The notes under the pieces are model-generated. The model was not told the DNA's origin. It was given only the letters and a program-made list of their open reading frames with translations, and searched no databases. Made by a program: the position numbers and the translations under genes. A stretch of 6,295 bases of DNA from Clostridiales bacterium (lineage in GTDB: Bacteria > Bacillota > Clostridia > Peptostreptococcales > Natronincolaceae). The stretch is taken from assembly GCA_012800145.1 (NCBI GenBank), contig JAAZJW010000275.1, positions 1-6,295 of the forward strand. The letters run 5' to 3'. Positions 1-6,097 of this stretch are shown piece by piece; position 1 is the first letter of the stretch, and every line of letters begins with the position of its first letter.

Positions 1-42
1 AAAAGCGGGAAAAGTGCTTTTTCACACAGTCTGACAGTCCCC
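1..42 (-). repeat. End of dispersed terminal-repeat element, copy A (cut by window edge)
   Basis: Read on the minus strand from 42 to 1, this begins GGGGAC, then carries CAGACTGTGTGAAAA followed by AGCACTTTTC. The same string opens copy C at 6129 and occurs at both ends of copy B (965-979, and inverted at 1120-1134). The body of this copy would extend left, out of the window, so only one end is seen. That it is a repeat is directly visible. That it is one end of a mobile, MITE-like or REP-like element is inferred from copy B, where two such ends face each other. Confidence 0.7.
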
Positions 43-61
43 TTTTGTCACCCAAGCCTGG

Positions 62-92
62 CCAACTGACCCCTGACCAACCGACCAACTGA
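62..92. repeat. Short imperfect tandem repeat of about 8 bp, four units
   Basis: The units are CCAACTGA (62-69), CCCCTGA (70-76), CCAACCGA (77-84) and CCAACTGA (85-92). The array lies between repeat copy A and the spoIIR terminator. No function is evident. It is too short and has no spacers, so it is not a CRISPR. Confidence 0.45.
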
Positions 93-115
93 ATATAATT
101 AGACACATGCGCATT

Positions 116-154
116 AAAAAACACCTGTACTATGATCAAGTACAGATGTTTTTT
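116..154 (-). terminator. Intrinsic terminator of spoIIR (possibly bidirectional)
   Basis: An 11-bp stem (121-131 with 139-149) encloses a 7-nt loop and is flanked by A runs on one side and T runs on the other (116-120 and 150-154). On the minus strand the single non-Watson-Crick pair is a G-U wobble, and the hairpin is followed by a U run. It begins about 27 bp after the spoIIR stop codon. In the plus direction the same pair would be a C-A mismatch, so minus-strand termination is favoured, although T runs exist in both directions. Confidence 0.85.
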
Positions 155-180
155 TATGGTGTCATTATGTCTTTCACATT

Positions 181-846
181 TTAAAATATTGATGTTAAAC
201 GATTGAACTGTTTTTTAGATGATTGAAAAAGTTCAAATATTTTAGATTTTAATTGAAGGGGCAATTCATTTTCATTCACACTGCTGTATACCATATAATA
301 CTCCCCCGCCGTTAGGGATTTTTCTAACTCTTTTTTTGTTTTTTCATCTGTTAAACCATGCTTTACATCCACAAAACAAAGCGGGGGAAACATTACACAC
401 CACCAATTTTGTCCCCTGGCGTTGCCTATTTCTACACGCAATGCCTCATATCTACCTGCAGGAAAAACGGCGTTGCCGTATCTTTTAGTGGGAAACCCGT
501 GTTCCCCTAGAGATACATTCACATCATAATCCTTGCCGTTTTCATATATCTCTTCTTCAGCTGCCTCTTTTATTTTATCTAAACTTGTTGCCAGGATATT
601 TCTGGTTTCATCCACATTTTTAGAATTTTCCAAATCCTTTGATACAACATCTATTATTCTATCTCTTACCTTTAATTTCAATTCTTGGTCTTCCGGGGAA
701 TCGCTGTTAGCCAATACGTGGAAACGTATCAGGTTTTCCCCTCTCTTCTCCAAGGCCTCTGTTTCTTCTTTCATATATAAAACACTTATTAACACCAAGA
801 ATACTAAAAATATTGCTGTTAATTTGTTAGTCCATTTTTTATACAT
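181..846 (-). CDS. spoIIR: Stage II sporulation protein R (SpoIIR)
   Basis: SpoIIR is the signalling protein made in the forespore and exported to the intermembrane space. There it triggers the mother-cell protease SpoIIGA to process pro-sigma-E (known for the family). The 221 residues match the usual length of about 220. Residues 8-24 form an N-terminal hydrophobic export segment or anchor. Family blocks are visible in order: RFHVLANSDSPEDQ (41-54) with KLKVRD (57-62), FPTKRYGN (118-125), PAGRYEALRVEIG (129-141) and NWWCVMFPPLCFVD (147-160). The ATG at 846 has AAAGGGGAA about 10 nt upstream. A sigma-F-like promoter lies at 888-916 and a terminator at 116-154, so the gene looks monocistronic. 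It sits between repeat copies A and B. No frame damage or missing block is seen. Confidence 0.96.
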   Translation of the reverse strand: MYKKWTNKLTAIFLVFLVLISVLYMKEETEALEKRGENLIRFHVLANSDSPEDQELKLKVRDRIIDVVSKDLENSKNVDETRNILATSLDKIKEAAEEEIYENGKDYDVNVSLGEHGFPTKRYGNAVFPAGRYEALRVEIGNARGQNWWCVMFPPLCFVDVKHGLTDEKTKKELEKSLTAGEYYMVYSSVNENELPLQLKSKIFELFQSSKKQFNRLTSIF

Positions 847-887
847 CTCTTATTTCCCCTTTAGATACATTTTATTATTATGTTTTT

Positions 888-916
888 ATTATTTACAACC
901 CGGGGAAATATTATAC
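888..916 (-). promoter_or_regulatory. Candidate sigma-F promoter of spoIIR
   Basis: On the minus strand, GTATA (916-912) is followed after 15 nt by GTAAATAAT (896-888). The sigma-F consensus is roughly GYATA, about 15-16 nt, then GGNNANANT. The -35 match is complete and the -10 matches 4 of 5 fixed positions, lacking the second G. Transcription would start near 880, about 35 nt before the spoIIR ATG. Because spoIIR is a known sigma-F gene, the match is expected in this place. It rests on consensus comparison only. Confidence 0.6.
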
Positions 917-957
917 ATAAATATACGCTATTTACCTTACCGGCCCGAAAGCAACAG

Positions 958-1143
958 GAACCGTCAGACTGTGTGAAAAATCACTTTTCTTACTTATTGT
1001 CATTCTGAGACGTACAGAATAAACCCTCCCGCGAAGGATCCCCAAAAGCGAGATTCTTCGTAAGTACCGTTAATACTGCCAGTCTCAGAATGACACAAAG
1101 CTGAAATCCGGAATGACAATTTTCACACAGTCTGCCGTCCCCA
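958..1143. mobile_element. MITE-like palindromic repeat element, copy B
   Basis: This non-coding block of about 186 bp fills most of the 305-bp gap between gerC and spoIIR. It has perfect 15-bp terminal inverted repeats (965-979 and 1120-1134), extended outward imperfectly towards GGGGAC-like ends. Inside these lies a perfect 14-bp inverted repeat (998-1011 and 1082-1095). A third, 9-bp pair with one wobble (1032-1040 and 1052-1060) is nested within that. The whole block can therefore fold into one branched hairpin. Its parts recur in copies A and C. There is no ORF and no obvious target-site duplication. Absence of a transposase makes it non-autonomous; MITE versus REP-type is undecided. It begins 8 bp after the gerC stop and could also act as the 3' end structure of the ger transcript. 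Confidence 0.65.
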
Positions 1144-1151
1144 CTGCATCC

Positions 1152-1559
1152 TTATCTCACTAGCCCTATCCTCCGTATTTTGATATCTATGTTCACATCG
1201 ATGTCTATATTAGGGAATATGTCCTGCCAATCCTTTTCTACCTTTTTCCACAATTTATGATGGGACTGTCTCAGGTATTTATTTATACCTAACACATCTG
1301 TTTCAAAGTCTTTTTGGATCTGATTGATTGTATCCTTGGCTCTTTGTACAGTTTCCCTTTCTATCGCGCTTTCTACTTCCTTGACAAATTTTGTGTCCAG
1401 CATGTTCTCATTAGCTTCAAAATATGTCTGTTCAATATCCCCTTCCATTTCGACTTCTATTAAAATTTTTATATTATCTTTGTTTTCTACTAAACTGATT
1501 TTAGGTCTTTTCGGCCTGAGTGCGACAGGAATGTTATGCCCCGCATAACTGACAGACAT
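1152..1559 (-). CDS. gerAC: Ger(x)C family germination protein, C-terminal part (separated by in-frame TGA)
   Basis: These 135 residues are the C-terminal domain of a GerA-type C subunit (Spore_GerAC family). The segment runs in the same reading frame as the ORF at 1563-2273, separated only by TGA and GGT, so the two together read as one 373-codon gene plus its stop. That is the usual length of a GerAC protein (about 370). The C-terminal signature is intact: a charged helix (about 59-85), then LWKKVEKDWQDIFPNIDIDV (103-122) and a final basic IKIRRIGL (126-133). The ATG at 1559 has only GAGG one nucleotide away, too close for a normal ribosome site. Independent translation is therefore doubtful, and termination-reinitiation or readthrough would be needed. 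On its own the product lacks a signal peptide, so it could not reach the outer face of the membrane. It is either the dead end of a pseudogene or half of a recoded gene. Confidence 0.8.
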   Translation of the reverse strand: MSVSYAGHNIPVALRPKRPKISLVENKDNIKILIEVEMEGDIEQTYFEANENMLDTKFVKEVESAIERETVQRAKDTINQIQKDFETDVLGINKYLRQSHHKLWKKVEKDWQDIFPNIDIDVNIDIKIRRIGLVR

Positions 1560-1565
1560 ACCTCA
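1533..1565 (-). other. In-frame TGA within gerC with stem-loop 13 nt downstream
   Basis: TGA at 1565-1563 interrupts the gerC frame, and the same frame continues without another stop to 1152. Thirteen nucleotides past the TGA, GTTATGC (1549-1543) and GCATAAC (1539-1533) form a perfect 7-bp stem around a GGG loop. Geometry of this kind occurs at bacterial selenocysteine or readthrough sites, but the loop has no U and the stem is short. The codon is one substitution away from CGA, GGA or TGG. A plain nonsense mutation is the simplest reading. Confidence 0.5.
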
Positions 1566-2273
1566 CAAACATTTTGTTTCACCTTTTAGAACCAGTAAAT
1601 GTGCGGCTTCCACTTCACCCAGCCATCCCCTGAATTTGAAATTGTTGATTATACCCCCGCCCGCTATTTTTATATCTGTCTCTCCGGGCACCATTTTGGG
1701 TATAATTGTATTTCCACTTTCATGAAGGTCCCTGAGTATATCTCCCGCAGTGCCTCCCACAATTCTCGGAATTCTGTCCGACCTTCTGAATATTCCGGAG
1801 ATAAATTCTCCAACCCTTTTTTCCATAGGCGGGGAAACCTCAACAGCTTCCTTTGCAGAACCTTCTGTCATAGCGAGTACAACACGCCTGCTCAGAAACC
1901 TGTTATTTTCTATTCCGTCCAGTATATGGCGGAAATCATCCGGGTTTTCAGCTACATCAACCCCCAAAACCACAGTCCTAAGGTGTCCCAGAAAAAGATC
2001 TTTATTGCTCCTTGACGCCATTATCCTGGAAACACTGTATAAATTTTCACCGACACTGGAAACAGTAACATCTTCGGCTTCTTCTTTTTTCGGCTCAGGA
2101 AAAACAAACGTAAATACATAACGGCTCGGCATTTCTTCTTCATTGGAAGAAGGTGTGTATTTATCTATACCTATCGCATCAATATGAGCCCTATCATCTA
2201 TCTCTACTTTATCCCAGCATCCGGTCAACAAAAATAAAGTAATTAACACAAAAATAATTATTTTTTTATGCAC
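1563..2273 (-). CDS. gerAC: Ger(x)C family germinant-receptor lipoprotein, N-terminal part (ends at in-frame TGA)
   Basis: This is the C subunit of a GerA-class germinant receptor, normally a lipoprotein on the outer face of the spore inner membrane. The start is GTG at 2273, overlapping the gerAB stop by 8 bp, with GGGGG about 10 nt upstream, which points to translational coupling. The signal peptide runs from HKK to lipobox LTGC, with the lipidated Cys at residue 19. The family's N-terminal motif GCWDKVEIDDRAHIDAIGID (18-37) follows. Further on are GHLRTVVLG (96-104) and the GNTIIPKMVPGE block (187-198), with GWLGEVEA at 216-223. Translation stops at residue 236, inside the C-terminal Spore_GerAC domain, about 137 residues short of the family length. 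The rest of the domain continues in frame at 1152-1559. If the TGA is not read through, the product is a truncated lipoprotein that is probably non-functional. Confidence 0.88.
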   Translation of the reverse strand: MHKKIIIFVLITLFLLTGCWDKVEIDDRAHIDAIGIDKYTPSSNEEEMPSRYVFTFVFPEPKKEEAEDVTVSSVGENLYSVSRIMASRSNKDLFLGHLRTVVLGVDVAENPDDFRHILDGIENNRFLSRRVVLAMTEGSAKEAVEVSPPMEKRVGEFISGIFRRSDRIPRIVGGTAGDILRDLHESGNTIIPKMVPGETDIKIAGGGIINNFKFRGWLGEVEAAHLLVLKGETKCL

Positions 2274-3375
2274 CTTCGCCGGCCCCCTTTTTCAGTCTTT
2301 CTTGTACAAGTAGGGATATTAAAACAATCAGCGGAACACCCACAACCACAATGCTGGCAAAATATCGGGTAAATCCGTCTGCCGCTTTATATACATGTGC
2401 CAAGTTTTCGGGAACTAAGGAAACAAAGTATATAAAGGTCAGAAGAAATGCAGCCAAGGCAGCTTGATCCCCAAAACCCGTTATAGACTTAAGGGTAATA
2501 GTACCTGCCAGATATAAGGGGGCTATAGTTGAGAACACTGCCATTACCCATGTGCTCATAACCAACACCTGCACATTTTCTATAAAAAGTCCCGGAATAT
2601 CCACAGTGTCAAATAAATCCAGTGTGGGCCAAACCAGGCTTTTCATTTGTATGGGACCAAACTGTGAGAAGGCCGAAACCAAAACAGCCAGATAAAATAA
2701 TACTACCACTGCCACAGCAAATAATATTTTTGTGGATTCCTTGGGTTTTTCTAAATTGCCCCCGAAAAACAGAGCCACCTCTAAACCCAGAAAACTCAGC
2801 ATAGTAGCCGGCACACCCTGTAAAACTTGGGCGGGAGAAATTTGGAATACAGGTAACAGGTTTCTAAAGTTTGTTTTTGTAAGGGACAAAAGAAACAATA
2901 TCACTGTGACCACAGATCCTATGGGGAGTATAAACATTGACAATCTTCCCAGCACCTCTACTCCCTTTCTCGATAGGTAAATACAGCTGACCAGGATACT
3001 TACATTTATTATCTCTATAGGCGTTTTAACCAGCAGATATACCTTTATAACCTCACCGAAAATTCTTGTTACAAATCCGATAAGGCCTACATAATACACT
3101 ATGTATAGCAGGGCTGCTATATATGCTCCGGGCTTGCTCAAAGCGTCAGTGAGTATATCGAAATATTGCTCCCCCGGTTTTAATTTTATAATCCATGCAT
3201 AAATTGCGACCATGGCCAGTACAACCAACCCGGCAACCAATAAAACGATCCAATGATCAAAAGGTACTATTTCCGCCAGACGCCTCGGCAATGAAAGTAT
3301 ACCTGTACTGATCGCGGTCAAAATTAAAATAGATATCATCTGGTCTATCGAAATAATGTCTTTATTACCTTCCAT
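2266..3375 (-). CDS. gerAB: GerAB-type spore germination permease (germinant receptor B subunit)
   Basis: This is a membrane subunit of a GerA-class germinant receptor in the APC/LeuT-like superfamily; in characterised receptors the B subunit binds the germinant, such as an amino acid. The 369 residues match the usual length of about 365. The N terminus carries STGILSLPRRLAE (23-35), the classic motif of the first helix, and about ten hydrophobic segments follow. The FLGLEVALFFGGNLEKPKE block (195-213) is the helix-6 region expected near the ligand site, and LFIENVQVLVMSTWVMAVF (263-281) matches the helix-8 area. The ATG at 3375 lies 9 bp after the gerAA stop. The ribosome site (GAGGGG) overlaps the gerAA TGA and has a long spacing of about 12 nt. 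The 3' end overlaps gerC. The germinant cannot be predicted, and the symbol marks the class, not a specific paralogue. Confidence 0.95.
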   Translation of the reverse strand: MEGNKDIISIDQMISILILTAISTGILSLPRRLAEIVPFDHWIVLLVAGLVVLAMVAIYAWIIKLKPGEQYFDILTDALSKPGAYIAALLYIVYYVGLIGFVTRIFGEVIKVYLLVKTPIEIINVSILVSCIYLSRKGVEVLGRLSMFILPIGSVVTVILFLLSLTKTNFRNLLPVFQISPAQVLQGVPATMLSFLGLEVALFFGGNLEKPKESTKILFAVAVVVLFYLAVLVSAFSQFGPIQMKSLVWPTLDLFDTVDIPGLFIENVQVLVMSTWVMAVFSTIAPLYLAGTITLKSITGFGDQAALAAFLLTFIYFVSLVPENLAHVYKAADGFTRYFASIVVVGVPLIVLISLLVQERLKKGAGEGA

Positions 3376-3384
3376 CTGTTATGT

Positions 3385-4965
3385 TCACCCCTCTTTGTTC
3401 AGGTCTTCGTCCCTGTGGTCCCGCATTCTTTTGCGCTCGGATTCCTTGACTATCGTTTCTCTATCATGCATATTGGACAAGGGAACCTTTATAAATGTAT
3501 CCTTCAAGTCACTCGCCTTTTTTATATACGAGGTGTAAGGTGTCAAATATGGCATACCGAAACTCTTTAGACCACACAGATGTACCAACACCACTATAGT
3601 CACCAATGTAACACCGTATAGACCTAAAATGCCGGCTGCAACTATTAAAACCAACCGCAAGAGCCTGATTGCAATGGCCAAGTTATAGCTGGGAGTAGTA
3701 AAGGAAGCAATGGCTGTGATGGATACTATAATTATCATTATAGGTCCGACTATTCCCGCATCCACAGCAGCCTGTCCTATTATCACCGCACCCACAATAC
3801 CTATGGTCTGCCCAATGGCTCCCGGCAGTCTAACCCCCGCTTCCCTCAATATTTCCAATGTTATCACCATGATAACAGCCTCCATTACCGCCGGGAACGG
3901 GACACCTGTCCGATTGGCCGCTATTGATACAAGGAGCTTAGCGGGAAGCATCTGGGGATGATAGGTAGTAACTGCAATATATAATGCCGGCATATATAAT
4001 GCTATCAATAGGGCAAAATACCTTAGAATCCTGATAAATGTGGCAATTCCCCACCTTTCATAATAATCCTCCGCAGACTGCATCATGGCATTGAATCCGG
4101 ATGGAACTAATAATACGAAAGGGCTGTTGTCTACTACAATAGCAGCCTTACCCTCATATAGTTCAGCCGTGACCACATCAGGCCTCTCTGTATGTTGCAC
4201 CTGAGGAAAGGGTGAATTCCAACTGTCTTCTATAAGCTGTTCTATGTACCCGCTGTCTACTACCACATCTATGTCTATTGATTTCAACCTTTTATCCAGC
4301 TCTTCCAGCAAGTCCTCGTTAACCAAATCCTCAACATACAGGACACATACATCGGATTTTGATCTTCTCCCAACCTTATATCCCTTTATTTTAAATTTAT
4401 GGTCCCTGATCCTTCTTCGAATCAAGGCTGTGTTAACCCTGAGGGTTTCTACAAACCCTTGCCTGGGCCCCCTGATAACATTCTCCGTCTCCGGCGCAGC
4501 AACATCCCTGATTTCCCAACCCTTAGTACCGATAACGATTATTTTGTCATAATCATCTAAAATGATCACGGTATCCCCGGTCAGTATATCTATAACAGCC
4601 TGTTCGATTGTTTCTACTTCCTTCATTTCAGCGGCGCTCAATGTTTTGTCCCTCACAACATCACTTGCCTGCCTTTTCAGGACACCTATATCAGGTGGAG
4701 CTATCCTGCTTTCCACCATCAAATTTTTAAGTATATGCTCATTCACTATGTTTTCGTCCGCCATGCCGTCTATGGATATTACAACTGCTCTGTAATTCCC
4801 ATCTATACCCATTTTAATTTCCCTGAATAAGACATCATCACAGTCTTCGAGCATGTCTTTAATCATTTTGAAATTTTTGTCCAGGCTCTTGCTTACCTTT
4901 ATTTCCCCAATATCGGAGTCCGCGTCTTCACCTTTTTTGCCAAACAACCTTTCCCATAGGCTCAT
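3385..4965 (-). CDS. gerAA: GerAA-type spore germination protein (germinant receptor A subunit)
   Basis: This is the A subunit of a GerA-class germinant receptor in the spore inner membrane; work on Bacillus GerA indicates that A subunits oligomerise into a ligand-gated ion channel. The protein has 526 residues. A soluble N-terminal part (1 to about 285) carries GPRQGFVETLRVNTALIRRR (166-185). LVPSGFNAMMQSAEDYYERW (286-305) precedes the membrane domain. MPALYIAVTTYHPQMLP (325-341) and the block from GVPFPAVMEA (354) through RLPGAIGQTIGIVGAVIIGQ (379-398) to SFTTPSY (421-427) are typical. TPYTSYIKKASDLKDTFIKV (475-494) marks the cytosolic tail, which ends in a charged stretch (500-526). The ATG at 4965 has an excellent GGAGGAA site 6 nt upstream. 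It follows the small membrane-protein gene by 23 bp and precedes gerAB by 9 bp, so it sits inside one operon. No defect is seen. Confidence 0.96.
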   Translation of the reverse strand: MSLWERLFGKKGEDADSDIGEIKVSKSLDKNFKMIKDMLEDCDDVLFREIKMGIDGNYRAVVISIDGMADENIVNEHILKNLMVESRIAPPDIGVLKRQASDVVRDKTLSAAEMKEVETIEQAVIDILTGDTVIILDDYDKIIVIGTKGWEIRDVAAPETENVIRGPRQGFVETLRVNTALIRRRIRDHKFKIKGYKVGRRSKSDVCVLYVEDLVNEDLLEELDKRLKSIDIDVVVDSGYIEQLIEDSWNSPFPQVQHTERPDVVTAELYEGKAAIVVDNSPFVLLVPSGFNAMMQSAEDYYERWGIATFIRILRYFALLIALYMPALYIAVTTYHPQMLPAKLLVSIAANRTGVPFPAVMEAVIMVITLEILREAGVRLPGAIGQTIGIVGAVIIGQAAVDAGIVGPIMIIIVSITAIASFTTPSYNLAIAIRLLRLVLIVAAGILGLYGVTLVTIVVLVHLCGLKSFGMPYLTPYTSYIKKASDLKDTFIKVPLSNMHDRETIVKESERKRMRDHRDEDLNKEG

Positions 4966-4988
4966 TCAAATTCCTCCAAGGTTCTATA

Positions 4989-5207
4989 TTACATATTTTT
5001 TATGATTACAGATAAAATAATACTGCCGAAAATATATACATAACTCAGTATCCTTATTGCATCGCTTTCCCTCCCGAGACCCTTCTTTCTTAAAAGTGGC
5101 ACATCCCTTATCAACGAAAACAGCCCAACGGATATAAACAAAACCACAATTTCGGTACTGAACAACAACTTCATATAACCCAAAATAATATTTGCAATGT
5201 TTGCCAT
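4989..5207 (-). CDS. Small two-helix membrane protein, first gene of the ger operon (candidate D subunit)
   Basis: The product is a 72-residue protein from ATG 5207, or 78 residues if the in-frame ATG at 5225 is used. I prefer 5207 because AAGGGGAA lies about 9 nt upstream of it; the 5225 start has only a GGGGG run some 11 nt away. Counted in the longer form, there are two hydrophobic helices (about 22-39 and 56-75). They are joined by a basic loop that includes RDVPLLRKKGLGRESDAIRI (40-59). Size, topology and a place 23 bp before gerAA fit the D subunits (about 75 residues, two helices) reported next to some germinant-receptor operons as modulators of receptor activity. It also resembles small membrane proteins annotated as CLC_0170 family in Clostridium, as I recall them. 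Both assignments are inference; no catalytic motif is present. The gene itself is well supported by its position and spacing. Confidence 0.75.
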   Translation of the reverse strand: MANIANIILGYMKLLFSTEIVVLFISVGLFSLIRDVPLLRKKGLGRESDAIRILSYVYIFGSIILSVIIKNM

Positions 5208-5260
5208 TATCTGTTTCCCCTTCATCCGATTTTTAACCCCCGTTTACTGCATAATTCAAA

Positions 5261-5289
5261 TATCATTTAGTAATCTTTACATTTTAATC
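5261..5289 (-). promoter_or_regulatory. Candidate sigma-G promoter of the ger operon
   Basis: On the minus strand, GATTA (5289-5285) is followed after 17 nt by AATGATA (5267-5261). The sigma-G consensus is approximately GMATR, 16-18 nt, CATNMTA, so each box has one mismatch. Transcription would start near 5254. The terminator at 5307-5342 separates this unit from the upstream gene, so some promoter is expected within 5226-5306, and germinant-receptor operons are normally sigma-G dependent. The region is AT-rich, so chance matches are likely. Confidence 0.35.
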
Positions 5290-5306
5290 ATTTTATATTC
5301 GTGAAT

Positions 5307-5342
5307 AAAAAAAAGACCCGGTAAAAAATTCTCTACCGAGCC
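5307..5342 (-). terminator. Intrinsic terminator of the MobA-like gene
   Basis: On the minus strand, GGCTCGGTA (5342-5334) pairs with TACCGGGTC (5323-5315): a 9-bp stem with two G-U wobbles and a 10-nt loop. It is followed directly by eight T residues (5314-5307). It starts 1 bp after the TAG stop codon of the nucleotidyltransferase and ends that transcript ahead of the ger operon. Confidence 0.9.
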
Positions 5343-5343
5343 T

Positions 5344-6078
5344 CTATATGTACTTTTCCAGTACCTTGATATCCTCTACATTATCTATATCACTGCCGAC
5401 TTCCGGATAAGGGACAACCAAGGCCTTACCCGTTATGCTGAATTTCTTCTGCACATAGGTTTCTATTTTTTCGATTGTCAGTTGCCTCAAAAGAAACTGT
5501 ATAGTGATGAACATGCCCAACGTTCTGGTCATCCTCAGCGGATTTTTCCTATTATTTACAAGGGATCTAATTTGATTTTCTATGGCTCTGATTTTACACG
5601 GGTTAATCATGATTAAATTACCACCCGTAAATTCCCCTTCTTTTAAAATGACATAGGTGCGTCTGGCATCGGGGTACTTAGCCATATATACTGATTTTTC
5701 TATAATAGGATAGCACAGGTCGACTTTAAGGTCTAAAGCATTGTTAATGAAGTATCTTATCGCATCCGAAGTGATCAAGGGTATATCGCAAGTTACCACC
5801 ACAACATTTTCTTCACCGTTAAAATAGGATATGCTTTTTATTAAGTTATCCAGAATATCATTTTCCTGTCCAATTATTTTATCCACACTATCGCCTATTA
5901 TCGGAGTCAGAACATCTTTGTTTCCCACAACCAATATATAATCAATCATTTCCGAGTCTGCCAATGCATTTATAGTATATTCTATTAAGGGCTCTTCCCT
6001 GAAATTGACCAGGGCTTTACCTTGTCCGAAGTACTCAATGTCCTGATTTCCTTCCCCCGCCAATATAATTGCTTTCAT
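5344..6078 (-). CDS. MobA-like NTP transferase domain protein, function unknown
   Basis: This is a 244-residue protein of the GT-A nucleotidyltransferase fold (NTP_transf_3, the family of MobA, MocA and similar enzymes). Such enzymes transfer an NMP moiety to a phosphorylated or cofactor substrate in the cytoplasm. Visible features are the N-terminal loop LAGEGN (6-11; most relatives have a GG pair here), Lys21, and a beta-strand with the metal-site motif TCDIPLI (96-102, Asp98). Then come RRTYVILKEGEFTGGNL (139-155) and a C-terminal GSDIDNVEDI (228-237) that can supply a second metal ligand. The later blocks recall a conserved but uncharacterised clostridial nucleotidyltransferase family rather than true MobA, so molybdenum-cofactor synthesis should not be assumed. 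The ATG at 6078 has GGGAGG 6 nt upstream. The gene has its own terminator and is not co-transcribed with the ger genes. The substrate is unknown. Confidence 0.85.
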   Translation of the reverse strand: MKAIILAGEGNQDIEYFGQGKALVNFREEPLIEYTINALADSEMIDYILVVGNKDVLTPIIGDSVDKIIGQENDILDNLIKSISYFNGEENVVVVTCDIPLITSDAIRYFINNALDLKVDLCYPIIEKSVYMAKYPDARRTYVILKEGEFTGGNLIMINPCKIRAIENQIRSLVNNRKNPLRMTRTLGMFITIQFLLRQLTIEKIETYVQKKFSITGKALVVPYPEVGSDIDNVEDIKVLEKYI

Positions 6079-6097
6079 CGGCCGCCTCCCTCTTATC

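Noticed and set aside
62..92. CRISPR-like array
   Set aside because: The units are about 8 bp, directly adjacent and imperfect, with no spacers and no cas genes.
533..976. Plus-strand ORF opposite spoIIR
   Set aside because: It lies antisense to a strongly conserved gene, its product has no recognisable motif, and it runs through the spoIIR promoter into the repeat.
1563..1565. Genome-wide reassignment of TGA to Trp or Gly
   Set aside because: All other genes here use TGG for Trp and contain no internal TGA, and gerAA ends at a TGA exactly at the operon junction, so the standard code fits.
1560..1566. A frameshift between the two gerC parts
   Set aside because: The two ORFs are in the same frame with exactly TGA and GGT between them, so no indel is needed; only one codon differs.
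1599..2121. Plus-strand ORFs opposite gerC
   Set aside because: They mirror the coding strand of a recognised family, have no ribosome sites worth noting and no protein-family features.
3710..4795. Plus-strand ORFs opposite gerAA rich in Thr, Ile and Ser
   Set aside because: Their composition is what the antisense of a hydrophobic membrane gene gives; no independent support.
5265..5300. Alternative sigma-G -35 box GAATA at 5300-5296
   Set aside because: No CATNNTA-like -10 box lies at the proper distance; the GATTA/AATGATA pair fits better.
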